The notes under the pieces: model-generated
What the model saw: only the letters and a program-made list of their open reading frames with translations
What the model was told of the DNA's origin: nothing
Databases searched by the model: none
Virus record (IMG/VR): IMGVR_UViG_3300045996_001623
Location: 1 to 55,770 of that record
Strand: one strand, 5' to 3'
DNA length: 55,770 nucleotides
From: a virus
In this document: piece by piece, positions 14,379 to 22,440 of the stretch
Layout: each line of letters begins with the position of its first letter
Numbering within the stretch: position 1 is the first letter of the stretch
Position numbers and translations under genes: made by a program

Positions 14379-14783
14379 GTGCCAGTTGTTTCGACCATCT
14401 GGGCGCCCAGCGATGCGACCCCGATCTGTGGGCCGGGCGCCCCTGCGGTAGTCCTCTCACAACCGCTCGAAGCCAACCTGGTCGTCTACCGGGGTGACTC
14501 CGGGCGGTTCCGCGTCTCCGTCACCGAAGAGGGCTCGAACGTCGACCTGAGCACCGCCGTGTGGGACGCCGACATCCGCGCGACGTTCGATGACACCGCC
14601 GTGCTCGGCACGATGACCGTCACCCTCGTCGACGCGTTCACGGTCGAGATCTTCCTGCCCGCCGCCGTGTCCACCGCCCTTCCGCCCGCCGGTGGGGTGT
14701 GGGACCTGCAGATGACCCTTGACGGCGACGTCACGACCCTCCTACGTGGAACGGTCACCGTCGACAAGGATGTGTCCCGGTGA
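14379..14783 (+). CDS. Beta-rich tail-associated protein
   Basis: 134 residues from GTG. After about 30 residues it shows [25 protein letters not shown], a pattern found in phage proteins that precede collagen-like fibres and have an Ig-like or baseplate-protein fold. Strands alternate to the end ([30 protein letters not shown], named by its ends). Its TGA overlaps the GTG of the collagen-like gene, so the two may form one fibre assembly. Confidence 0.65.
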   Translation: MPVVSTIWAPSDATPICGPGAPAVVLSQPLEANLVVYRGDSGRFRVSVTEEGSNVDLSTAVWDADIRATFDDTAVLGTMTVTLVDAFTVEIFLPAAVSTALPPAGGVWDLQMTLDGDVTTLLRGTVTVDKDVSR

Positions 14784-15232
14784 GCGACACCTACGTCCCC
14801 CACATCACGGTCCCGCTGCGCCGCTACGCCGGGATCGTCGGCCCCACGGGCCCCACCGGGCCTGCAGGGCCCGCAGGAGGCCCCACCGGGCCGACAGGCC
14901 CCACCGGCCCCGCGGGAGGCCCCACGGGCCCCACCGGGCCGACAGGCGGCTCAGGTCCGGCCGGTCCGACCGGTCCCGGAGTTCCATCAGGTGGTTCCGT
15001 CGGTCAGGTCGTCGTCAAGACCGGCGTCGGCGACTACGTCACCGGGTGGGGCGCCGACCCCGCCGCCGCGCTTTCCAACCACGCCGTCGACTCCACGAAC
15101 GTGCACGGCATCGCCGACACCGCACTGCTCGTCCTCAACGGCGGCAACGTCTCCACGGTTCGCCAACTGTCCCAGGCCGCGTACGACGCCATCACGACCA
15201 AAGACCCGACGACTCTCTACATCATCACCTGA
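14780..15232 (+). CDS. Collagen-like tail fibre protein
   Basis: 150 residues. Residues 21-70 are Gly-x-y triplets ([14 protein letters not shown] repeated) with short GG interruptions, predicting a trimeric collagen-like stalk. The C-terminal 80 residues are globular and end [25 protein letters not shown], a tail-end motif common in phage fibres. Translationally coupled to the previous gene by GTGA. Confidence 0.82.
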   Translation: MSDTYVPHITVPLRRYAGIVGPTGPTGPAGPAGGPTGPTGPTGPAGGPTGPTGPTGGSGPAGPTGPGVPSGGSVGQVVVKTGVGDYVTGWGADPAAALSNHAVDSTNVHGIADTALLVLNGGNVSTVRQLSQAAYDAITTKDPTTLYIIT

Positions 15233-15244
15233 GAAAGGCGATCC

Positions 15245-15649
15245 ATGGCCATCAAGTACTCCGTCGCGGTGCGCACAGCGCAGGCGTCGGCGCTCATCAC
15301 GGAAGCGGGGACCGGCTGCATCCTGCGGATCTACACCGGTTCGCAGCCCGCCAACGTCGCCACCGCCGCGTCCGGCACCCTGCTGGCCCAGTTGACGATC
15401 GCGGGTGCTCTGGGCACCGCGTCGGCTGGGGCGGTCACGCTCGGCACGGTCACGGCGGACTCGTCCGCTGACGCCGCCGGCGCGGTCGGCTGGTTCCGCA
15501 TCTTCAAGTCGGACGGCACCACGGCGGTCGTCGACGGCTCGGCCACCGTGTCGGGTGGCGGCGGTGACCTCCAACTGTCGGCGGCTTCGACCACGGTCGG
15601 CGCGACGGTGTCGGTCACTTCCGGCACCATCACCATGGGCTCCGCCTGA
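15245..15649 (+). CDS. Conserved virion-type protein
   Basis: 134 residues, start preceded by GAAAGG. The sequence is Ala/Thr/Gly-rich and beta-structured: LITEAGTGCILRIYTGSQPANVATAASGTLLAQL matches a family of phage proteins (LRIYdGtqPa...) located near tail fibres. Function is unknown; it is likely a component or decoration of the adjacent fibre. Confidence 0.7.
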   Translation: MAIKYSVAVRTAQASALITEAGTGCILRIYTGSQPANVATAASGTLLAQLTIAGALGTASAGAVTLGTVTADSSADAAGAVGWFRIFKSDGTTAVVDGSATVSGGGGDLQLSAASTTVGATVSVTSGTITMGSA

Positions 15650-15662
15650 TCCGTCGTCCCTG

Positions 15663-18600
15663 ATGCCCGAACTGCGTCACGGCATGGCCGTGCCGACCGC
15701 GATGCGCGTCGGCACGGCCCCAGTGCTCGCGGCGTATTTCGGCGCGTTCCAGATCTGGCCGACCGTCGGCGGGATCATCGCTGTCATCTCGGCCACGTCG
15801 GGTGACTCGGTAGCGGTCATCGAAGGGACGGTGATCGGTCCGCCGGTGACCGGCACGATCACGGCGACGTCGGGCAACTCGACCGCCTCGATCATCGGTG
15901 CGGTCGGCGACAACATCTCCGGCATCCTCGATGCCTCGTCGGGTGACTCGGTCGGCGTGCTCGCCGGTGCCGTTGCCATGGGCGGCACCGTCGTCGCGAC
16001 GTCCGGGGACTCGACGGCGGTCATCGTCGGAGTGCTCGCCATCTCCGGCACCATCGTCGCGACGTCCGGCGATTCGACGGCGGACATCGTCGGTTCGCTC
16101 GGCGACAACGTGTCCGGCGTCCTCGAAGCCACGTCCGGGGACTCGCAGGGGTTCATCGCCGGGGACGTGGCCTACAGCGGGGTGCTCGCCGCGACGTCGG
16201 GCGACTCCACGGCGTTCATCGACGCGATCATGTCGCTCGCCGGAATCCTGTCGGCCACGTCGGGTGACTCGACCGCTTCGATCGACGGGGTCACCGCCAT
16301 CCCAGGCACGCTCGCTGGGACGTCGGGCGACTCGACCGGCACCTTCGCCGGGTCGGTCACGGTCATCGGGGTCATGACCGCCACGTCGGACGACTCGACC
16401 GCGGTCATCGTCGGCGCGCTGGCCATCACCGGCACCATCTCCGCTACGTCCGGTGATTCGACAGCGGTCATCACCGGGTCGCTCGGCAGCAACGTGTCCG
16501 GCACCCTCGACGCCACATCGGGCGACTCGACAGCGGTCATGTCCGGCGACATCGGGCTCACCGCCCAGATCGTCGCCACGTCCGGCGACTCGACCGCCGC
16601 CATCACCGGCGAGGTTGCCCTGTCCGGCACCGTCGTCGCCACGTCGGGCGATTCGACCGCCTCGATCACCGGCACCATCTCGGCGACCGCCTTCCCGTCG
16701 ATCGGGGCCAGCAACTCCGAGTCCGGCACAGCGATGGGCACGCAGGCCATCAACATGCCGACCGGCATCACCGCCGGGAACCTGCTGCTGGCGATCGCGA
16801 CGAACGACAACCCGTCGACCACGAACATGACCCCGTCGACCGGGTGGACAGCGATCCACAGCCAGGTGCAGGGCTCGAACGTGTTGAAGCTGGCCGTGAT
16901 GGCCCGCATGGCAGACGGCGGCGCGAACGACAACCTGACGATCACCGGCGCCGCCCAGGACTACTGCGTCACCACCCACCGCATCGTCGACCACGGCGCG
17001 GTCAACGTCGCAGACATCACTGTCGGGTCCGCTGTCGGCACGACCGGTAACGCCGACCCGCCGAACGTCGACGCCGGGGCGGCCCGCCACTTCCTGTGGC
17101 TCACCGCCGCCGCGGTCGACGCCACCACCGGCAACACGATCACCGGCGTCCCCACCGGGTACACCCAGGTCGGCACCACGCTCACATCGGCTTCGTCGAC
17201 GTCGTCGTGTCTGCTCGCCGTCGCCCAGAAGACCGCCGACACCCAGACGGAGAACCCGGGCACGTTCACGAACACGAGCCGCCCGTGGATCGGTGTCACC
17301 ATCGGCATCCCGAAGGACCCGGCCCCGTCGCTCACCGGCACCATCTCGGCCACGTCCGGCGACAGCACGTCCACCATCACCGGCGCCGTCGCCCTGTCCG
17401 GCACGCTCACCGGCACGTCGGGCGACTCGACGGCGACGATCACCGGCGACGTGATGGAGAACCCGTTCGACGACTTCAACCGGGCCGACAACGCCTCGCT
17501 GGGCACCCCGTGGACGATCCGGAACACCGGCACCACGACCAACATGCGGATCACCAGCAACCGGGCCGTGCCCGGCGCTGACACGCAGGACTCCACGATG
17601 CAGTACGGCACCTACGTGCACGACGACACCGGGTACGTCCAGGCGAAGGTCCGCTGCGACAACGGGTTCGCAGGCATCCAGGCGCTGATCACGCTGCCGT
17701 TCCGCAACGAAGTCGAGATGATCATTCACCCGGACGGCGAGTTCCGGATCGTGGAGCACAACAACGGCACCGAAGTCGTCCTCGACTCGGCGACGGGGGC
17801 CGGAGACATCGAGTACCTGCTGCGCATGGAATGGGAGATCGTCGGGTCGACCACCACGCTGCGCGGTTACGTTGACGGGGTCCTCACCCTCGAAGGGACG
17901 ACCGGGAACCACATCACGCCCGGCAACGTCGGCATCTCGTCGTACCGGCAGGGCGGCACCCTCTACTTCGACGACTTCGAAGCCGGGGTGCTCGTCCCGC
18001 CCGTCCTGACCCCGCCAGGCGTCCCGACCGGGCTCACCGCCACCGCAGGCGACGGCCAGGTCAGCCTGACATGGTCCGCCCCCGGCTCGAACGGCGGCTC
18101 CGCCATCACCGACTACCAGGTGCAGTGGCGCACCACTGCCGGGCCCGGGTCGTGGAACACGTTCTCCGACGGGACCTCCACGGCGACATCGGCGACGGTC
18201 ACCGGCCTCACGAACGGCACCAGCTACGACTTCCAGGTCGCTGCCATCAACGCCATCGGCACCGGCTCGTTCTCCGCGACCGACACCGAAACCCCGGTGT
18301 CTGCCGGGTCGCCGGTCGTCTACAAGGGCGGCTGGGGCGGAGAGTGGACCGGCACCACCGTCACGTTCTCGCTGCCCGGCACCGCCGCCGTCGGTGACAC
18401 CGTCATCTACTTCCTCACGTCGGAAGCGGTCTCCGGCGCGACGATCACGGCGGTCCCGACCGGCACCACCCGGCTCGACGGCGTCTCGTCGACCGCCAAT
18501 GCCGAAGTCAGCGACGGAGGCAGCAACAGCTTCAAGCAGTTCGCCTACATCCAGACGCTGGCCTCTGGGTTCGACCCGACGCCGTCGTTCACGTTCTCGA

Positions 18601-18929
18601 CAAGCGTCTACGCGAACCTGGTGTGCCACCTGCTCGAAGGCGACGTCAACGCCTCTAGCTGGGTGTCGCTGAACGAATCCGTCAACGCGGGCAGCGTCCG
18701 CATGCCCGCCGTCACCGTCCCGGCGAACGGGCTGGCGGTCGGCACCGTCGCCAGCTACCAGAACGGCCGGGCGAGCGCCGCCGCGAACTGGACGGCCGCC
18801 ACCGGTGGCGACAACCGTGGCATCCTCCGCCGCTCGACAACGACCGCCACCCAGGAACTTGCCTCCGGGTTCATCTCGGCGGGCGACGCCGACTGGATCT
18901 CGATAGCGGTCCTGCTCGTCGGCGCCTGA
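15663..18929 (+). CDS. Giant repeat-bearing tail fibre / adhesin
   Basis: 1088 residues, start ATG 15663. After 40 residues come 14 tandem repeats of about 20-23 residues built on ATSGDST-A-I-G...GTI (residues about 42-342). A globular adhesin-like domain follows (about 350-560), then two more repeats and a concanavalin/LamG-like domain beginning FDDFNRADNASLGTPWTI (about 600-780). Next is a fibronectin type III domain (GVPTGLTATAGDGQVSLTW onward, about 785-880) and a terminal beta-domain (about 885-1088). The order suggests a long shaft with sugar-binding tips for host attachment. Alternative upstream starts would overlap the preceding gene and lack its coding pattern. Confidence 0.8.
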   Translation: MPELRHGMAVPTAMRVGTAPVLAAYFGAFQIWPTVGGIIAVISATSGDSVAVIEGTVIGPPVTGTITATSGNSTASIIGAVGDNISGILDASSGDSVGVLAGAVAMGGTVVATSGDSTAVIVGVLAISGTIVATSGDSTADIVGSLGDNVSGVLEATSGDSQGFIAGDVAYSGVLAATSGDSTAFIDAIMSLAGILSATSGDSTASIDGVTAIPGTLAGTSGDSTGTFAGSVTVIGVMTATSDDSTAVIVGALAITGTISATSGDSTAVITGSLGSNVSGTLDATSGDSTAVMSGDIGLTAQIVATSGDSTAAITGEVALSGTVVATSGDSTASITGTISATAFPSIGASNSESGTAMGTQAINMPTGITAGNLLLAIATNDNPSTTNMTPSTGWTAIHSQVQGSNVLKLAVMARMADGGANDNLTITGAAQDYCVTTHRIVDHGAVNVADITVGSAVGTTGNADPPNVDAGAARHFLWLTAAAVDATTGNTITGVPTGYTQVGTTLTSASSTSSCLLAVAQKTADTQTENPGTFTNTSRPWIGVTIGIPKDPAPSLTGTISATSGDSTSTITGAVALSGTLTGTSGDSTATITGDVMENPFDDFNRADNASLGTPWTIRNTGTTTNMRITSNRAVPGADTQDSTMQYGTYVHDDTGYVQAKVRCDNGFAGIQALITLPFRNEVEMIIHPDGEFRIVEHNNGTEVVLDSATGAGDIEYLLRMEWEIVGSTTTLRGYVDGVLTLEGTTGNHITPGNVGISSYRQGGTLYFDDFEAGVLVPPVLTPPGVPTGLTATAGDGQVSLTWSAPGSNGGSAITDYQVQWRTTAGPGSWNTFSDGTSTATSATVTGLTNGTSYDFQVAAINAIGTGSFSATDTETPVSAGSPVVYKGGWGGEWTGTTVTFSLPGTAAVGDTVIYFLTSEAVSGATITAVPTGTTRLDGVSSTANAEVSDGGSNSFKQFAYIQTLASGFDPTPSFTFSTSVYANLVCHLLEGDVNASSWVSLNESVNAGSVRMPAVTVPANGLAVGTVASYQNGRASAAANWTAATGGDNRGILRRSTTTATQELASGFISAGDADWISIAVLLVGA
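15781..16690 (+). repeat. Fourteen coding repeats (ATSGDST units)
   Basis: Each unit is 60-69 bp and encodes x-ATSGDSTA-x-I-x-G-x(5-9)-GT[IVL]. Units diverge more at the DNA than at the protein level. Two further units lie at about 17335-17450 after the globular insert. This is a protein repeat, not a CRISPR array: there are no unique spacers and the repeat is translated. Confidence 0.8.
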
Positions 18930-18956
18930 GTCCGGGGTAGCCCTGGACAGGGCGGG

Positions 18957-18962
18957 TACGGT
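18957..18962 (+). promoter_or_regulatory. Possible -10 box (TACGGT)
   Basis: TACGGT lies 8 nt before GTG 18971. No Shine-Dalgarno or -35 is apparent. It fits the leaderless pattern only loosely. Confidence 0.3.
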
Positions 18963-18970
18963 AACGAGCA

Positions 18971-19315
18971 GTGGACATCCCCCGCTCCGTCGTCTCAGTC
19001 GATGAGGCCGCGGCGCGCGTCGAAGCGGCGGTCAAGGCGAAACTGGTCCGGTCGTTCACCGAACTGGTCGACGCCACCGACGTCGCCGTTGAGACGCTCG
19101 TGTCGATCGCGATGCACGGACGTCGGGAAGAGGCCAGGGTGCAGGCGGCGAAGGAGATCCTGGACCGGTCGGGACTCACGCCGGAGATCCGCATTTCGAT
19201 CGACAACGTCGGGTCGGAGCGGGAGGCCCGCCTGGCCGAACTGCGCATGAAGTTGGACCGGATGAAGACGTCGATCAACACGCCGATCGAGGTCGGCGAA
19301 GGGAAGACCGCATGA
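18971..19315 (+). CDS. Possible terminase small subunit
   Basis: 114 residues. Highly helical: SVDEAAARVEAAVKAKLVRSF, then VAVETLVSIAMHGRREEARVQAAKEILDRSGLTPE, named by its ends. The AR.QAAkeILDRsGL.PE pattern recurs in phage small terminase-like and DNA-binding proteins. A charged coiled-coil tail follows (RLAELRMKLDRMK). It precedes the DUF1360 and portal genes, which would suit a packaging role, but TerL lies 7 kb upstream. Assignment is tentative. Confidence 0.5.
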   Translation: MDIPRSVVSVDEAAARVEAAVKAKLVRSFTELVDATDVAVETLVSIAMHGRREEARVQAAKEILDRSGLTPEIRISIDNVGSEREARLAELRMKLDRMKTSINTPIEVGEGKTA

Positions 19316-19650
19316 ACCTGCCCCTGGCCACCGTCATCGTGTTGGCGTTCGTCGCCGAGCGCCTGGCGATGATCGTCGCCATCGACAAGGTCGGCGATCC
19401 GCTCCGCAAGTTCCTGTACCGCAAGCAAGGCGAGTGGGGGAAGAAGGGCCGGTGGCTGCACTACCTGTTCACCTGCCCGTTCTGCCTGTCCGTGTATTTC
19501 TCGGCGGCGGCGGTGCTCTGGTGGGTGTGGCTGGTCCTCCCGGCCTGGCCCGGCTTCGGGTTCGTGCTGCTCATGATCGGCGCCGTCGCAGGAGCGTCCC
19601 GGCTGATGGTCTCGGCCGACATGACGGCCCACAAGTACGTGGAGCAGTAG
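19312..19650 (+). CDS. DUF1360-family membrane protein
   Basis: 112 residues with three hydrophobic segments. The central YLFTCPFCLSVYFSAAAVLWW motif (given here by its CPFCLSVYFS core) is diagnostic for DUF1360 proteins, found in Gram-positive bacteria and their phages. Function is unknown; it may be a virion or infection-related inner-membrane protein. ATG overlaps the previous TGA. The TAG stop opens the putative -10 of the portal transcript. Confidence 0.75.
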   Translation: MNLPLATVIVLAFVAERLAMIVAIDKVGDPLRKFLYRKQGEWGKKGRWLHYLFTCPFCLSVYFSAAAVLWWVWLVLPAWPGFGFVLLMIGAVAGASRLMVSADMTAHKYVEQ

Positions 19651-19662
19651 CGTTGCGCCGCA

Positions 19663-21303
19663 ATGGCGTTCTTCCGTGATGTCGAGACAGGAGCACAGGT
19701 CGACAGTGGCGGCCCGCGCTTCCTGCCCGCCTACGACGCTCCACGCCCGATCGTCGGGGCCGGGCAACGCCTGAACCTGTCGAAGCGCGGCGGGGAACGA
19801 GTTGACAAGCGAGACGCCGCCGAGTGGCAGAAGGCCGCGTGGCGGTTCTTCGAGCAGATCGGCGAGGTCCACTACGCCTTCAACCTGATCGGCCAGGTGT
19901 GCTCACGGGTGCGGCTGTACCCGGCGATCGTCGCCGCGGCGAACGAGACACCGGTCCACGTCGACCAGTGGCTCGAAAACATGGCGGACAAGGGCAACAC
20001 CGACCGTGCCCGCCGCGTCGGGGACATCGCCAAGGACCTCGTCGCCGACCTCACCGAGAACACTCGTGGCCGCACATCCGGTCTGATGCGCACCATGGCG
20101 ATGAACTTCGGGGTGCCCGGCGAGGTCTACCTGGCCCACAACAAGAAGGGCAGCGAGTGGCTCGTCTGCTCGACCGAAGAGATCAGCCCGCAGAACAACC
20201 AGTGGCGGATTCGTCGTAGCCGACAGCAAGGCGGCGCCGGGGTCGGCAAGGACATCATGTTGCCCGGCGACGCCTACGTCGCCCGGCTGTGGCGCACCCA
20301 CCCCCGCTACACCGATGAGCCGGACTCGTCGATGCTCGGCGTGCTCGACCAGTGCGAGCAACTGGTCCTGCTCGACCAGGCGATGCGCGCCATGGCCCGC
20401 CGGGCGATGAACGCCGGACTCGTGTTCATCCCGAACGGCATCACCGCGTTCTCGTCGGAGGACAAGGAAGATTCCATCGCCGACTCGATCGCGGCGTCGG
20501 CGTTGCAGGCCGTCGAGTCCGAAGCTGCCCTGTCGACCGTGACCCCGAAGGTGCTGACCGGCCCACCGGAACTCGGCAACTTCATCAAGTGGATCGAACT
20601 GACCAAGGCCGTCGACCCGAACCTGGCCGCCGCCGCCCAGAAGCTGCTCGAACGCATCCTCGTCGGCATCGACATCCCGAAGGACGTCGTCAAGGGGCTC
20701 GCTGAGGTCAAGTTCGCCAACGCCATCGTCATCGACGACGACCTGTACCGGGCCCACATCGAGCCGCTCGTGCTGCTCATCGTCGACGCCCTGACGGAGG
20801 TCTACCTGCAGCCCCTCCTGTTGAAGGGCCTGAGCGACGAGGCCGACCAGAAGATCGCCAAGCGGATGGTGATGTGGGCGGACACGTCCAGCATCGTCAC
20901 CCGGCCCGACAAGTCGCAGGCCGCCAACGAGGGCTACGACAAGATGCTGCTGTCGGCCACGGCGTGGCGGCAGTCCCGTGGGTTCTCCGAGACCGACGCT
21001 CCGAAGCCGGACGAACTCATCCGCCGTCTCGCGATCGAGAAGGCGTCGATCCCGCCGGAGATGGCCACCGTCATGCTCCACTCGATCGACCCCGAGTTCT
21101 TCGACACGGCCGCCGCAGCGAACGCCGAAGAGTCCGGCATCCCCAACGACGTCTCCGCATTGCTCGATGAACAGCCCGGAGAGGCGCCGCAGGAGCCCGC
21201 GGCGGCGGACAGGACCCGAACGCCGATGGAAAGCGCTCAGGGCCCGCTGCAGGGCGGAGAGATCACGCCGGGCGGCAACCTGCCCCCGGTCCCCGCCCGC
21301 TGA
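19663..21303 (+). CDS. Portal protein
   Basis: 546 residues, the usual size. The order is N-terminal basic region, helical EVHYAFNLIGQVCSRVRLYPAI, a clip/stem region with MLGVLDQCEQLVLLDQAMRAMARR, and a wing with KLLERILVGIDIPKDVVKGLAEVKFANAIVIDDD, described by its ends. This matches actinophage SPP1/HK97-type portals, the dodecameric gate for DNA packaging and ejection. No Shine-Dalgarno. TAGCGT, containing the upstream stop, ends 9 nt before the ATG. Confidence 0.85.
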   Translation: MAFFRDVETGAQVDSGGPRFLPAYDAPRPIVGAGQRLNLSKRGGERVDKRDAAEWQKAAWRFFEQIGEVHYAFNLIGQVCSRVRLYPAIVAAANETPVHVDQWLENMADKGNTDRARRVGDIAKDLVADLTENTRGRTSGLMRTMAMNFGVPGEVYLAHNKKGSEWLVCSTEEISPQNNQWRIRRSRQQGGAGVGKDIMLPGDAYVARLWRTHPRYTDEPDSSMLGVLDQCEQLVLLDQAMRAMARRAMNAGLVFIPNGITAFSSEDKEDSIADSIAASALQAVESEAALSTVTPKVLTGPPELGNFIKWIELTKAVDPNLAAAAQKLLERILVGIDIPKDVVKGLAEVKFANAIVIDDDLYRAHIEPLVLLIVDALTEVYLQPLLLKGLSDEADQKIAKRMVMWADTSSIVTRPDKSQAANEGYDKMLLSATAWRQSRGFSETDAPKPDELIRRLAIEKASIPPEMATVMLHSIDPEFFDTAAAANAEESGIPNDVSALLDEQPGEAPQEPAAADRTRTPMESAQGPLQGGEITPGGNLPPVPAR

Positions 21304-21311
21304 CGGCGCGG

Positions 21312-21335
21312 CGCCTCCCGGCCGCTCTGGAGGCG
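21312..21335 (+). terminator. Hairpin after the portal gene
   Basis: CGCCTCC (21312-21318) pairs with GGAGGCG (21329-21335), 7 bp, with a 10-nt loop, starting 8 nt after the portal stop. No U-tract. It precedes the nested palindrome and promoter of the next gene. Confidence 0.5.
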
Positions 21336-21381
21336 AGAATGGTTTCTACAACGGGTGGGAGACGCCGCGCGCCTGGAACAT

Positions 21382-21422
21382 TAGCGCCTATGCGGTAGCG
21401 GTTACCGCACCGGCGCTAGTGT
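21382..21422 (+). promoter_or_regulatory. Nested palindrome overlapping a leaderless promoter
   Basis: Two perfect 7-bp arms are stacked: outer TAGCGCC/GGCGCTA (21382-21388, 21412-21418) and inner TGCGGTA/TACCGCA (21391-21397, 21403-21409), with a 5-nt loop and a 2-nt internal loop. The last outer bases merge with TAGTGT (21417-21422), a -10 lying 6 nt before GTG 21429. It could be an operator, since binding would block the -10, or a terminator. Confidence 0.6.
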
Positions 21423-21428
21423 CGTGGC

Positions 21429-21743
21429 GTGGACCTAGACCAGCCCGTAGACCCGGACGTAGACGCAGACAGCCAGAGCACGTTGCTCGGCGTCGTACAG
21501 CCCCCAGAGCCGACCGTTCCGTCGTACGACGAAGCGATCCGCACCGCCCTGGCCACCGTGCAAGCGGACCTCGTGCGGCTCCGGGCTCAACGCCGGGACG
21601 ATGATCGGGAAGGCTTGGCGGAGATCGCTCGCATGAAGCGCGACCTCATCGCCCGCCGCAAGGCGACGAACAGCGACATCGCTGAACTCGTCGCCGAGCA
21701 GAAGCGCATCGCTGCGCTCGTCCGCGTGCTCGACAAGCAGTAG
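21429..21743 (+). CDS. Small coiled-coil protein
   Basis: 104 residues from GTG. An acidic Asp/Pro-rich N-terminus (DLDQPVDPDVDADSQ) precedes a long charged helix from about 35 (AIRTALATVQADLVRLRAQRRDDD to the end). The leaderless start is backed by TAGTGT at the right distance. Location between portal and tail chaperones suggests a head-tail or scaffold-like accessory, but the family is not recognised. Confidence 0.65.
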   Translation: MDLDQPVDPDVDADSQSTLLGVVQPPEPTVPSYDEAIRTALATVQADLVRLRAQRRDDDREGLAEIARMKRDLIARRKATNSDIAELVAEQKRIAALVRVLDKQ

Positions 21744-21747
21744 CGAC

Positions 21748-21753
21748 TACGAT
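21748..21753 (+). promoter_or_regulatory. Possible -10 box of the tail operon (TACGAT)
   Basis: TACGAT is followed 7 nt later by ACCAGACCCGGAG, which combines the start-associated motif with a purine-rich ribosome-binding stretch ahead of ATG 21791. No -35 was recognised. Confidence 0.4.
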
Positions 21754-21790
21754 CCCGGGCACCAGACCCGGAGAAAGACGAAGACTCAAC

Positions 21791-22132
21791 ATGGTCAAGA
21801 CGTTCAAGGGCTTCACCCCCGCGGAGCCCGTCACCTTCGACATGGAGTCTCCGGATGGAAGCAGGAAGATCACGGTGCGGTGCAAGCCCGTCGCCGGATC
21901 ACTGTTCCTCGACTTCATGTCCCGGGCCGAGTCGATGGAGAACTTCGCCGCGATGGCAATCGCCGTCAAGGACATCCTCAACGCCGCCATCGCCGACGAG
22001 GACATCGAAGCCTTCTGGGCGTTCGCAGACGATCCCGCCAACGGCGTCACGCTCGACGTGCTCTCCGAGATCTCAGGGTTCCTGGCGGAGTCGTTCGCTG
22101 GTGACCGCCCTACGGTGCCTCGACCAGTCTGA
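21791..22132 (+). CDS. Tail assembly chaperone (gpG-like)
   Basis: 113 residues. FKGFTPAEPVTFDMESPDG and a helical C-terminus (DVLSEISGFLAESFAGD) are in the style of siphovirus gpG-type chaperones, which coat the tape measure during tail assembly. It lies immediately upstream of the tape measure gene, the invariant position. A second reading frame overlaps its last codons and yields the longer GT product. Confidence 0.78.
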   Translation: MVKTFKGFTPAEPVTFDMESPDGSRKITVRCKPVAGSLFLDFMSRAESMENFAAMAIAVKDILNAAIADEDIEAFWAFADDPANGVTLDVLSEISGFLAESFAGDRPTVPRPV

Positions 22133-22437
22133 TCTCCTGGCTGATCGAGGACAACTGGATCGAAGCCGCAGGGGAGTACGCGTTCTACAACCGGGGTGCC
22201 TGGCTCGGCGACGTCGAAGCTGGGCGCCTGGTGGAGATCGCGTACTTCCTGGCGAAGCGGCAGATCCTCGGTGGAGTAGTGCAGAAGGAAGTCGCCGCTG
22301 CGCGCGACAAGGCTCTGTCGCGGCTCGACTCGACCCTCGAAACGGCAGGCGTGGACGAAGGGTCCGGTCTGCCGTCGTGGGTGGTGAACTCGGGCATCGG
22401 CCCGGCGGATGGGACATCGCCGTTCGACGAGATGTAG
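21791..22437 (+). CDS. Tail assembly chaperone gpGT made by -1 frameshift
   Basis: The frame shifted by -1 relative to gpG is open from 22105 (just after a TGA at 22102-22104) to the TAG at 22435-22437. It encodes GASTSLISWLIEDNWIEAAG and on to GPADGTSPFDEM, a typical T extension. The shift must occur between 22105 and 22132. A likely point is CGC CCT ACG (22106-22114), where a tRNA on CCT can re-pair with CCC. No perfect X-XXY-YYZ heptamer is present. The fused product would be about 215 residues. Confidence 0.72.
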
Positions 22438-22440
22438 CCG

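Noticed and set aside
15781-16690. Regularly spaced repeats resembling a CRISPR array
   Set aside because: The repeats are in frame, translated, imperfect at DNA level and have no unique spacers; they are protein repeats.
15630-18629. A 999-codon open frame on the minus strand opposite the fibre gene, and other long antisense frames
   Set aside because: GC-rich codon use leaves the opposite frames open. The translations are Arg/Gly-rich, lack domains and have no initiation signals, whereas the plus strand encodes recognisable repeats and FN3.
22231-22437. Independent small gene beginning at ATG 22231
   Set aside because: The same frame is open from 22105 and encodes a normal T extension starting near GASTSLISWL; an internal start would remove it. 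The frameshift explanation fits tail chaperone genes.
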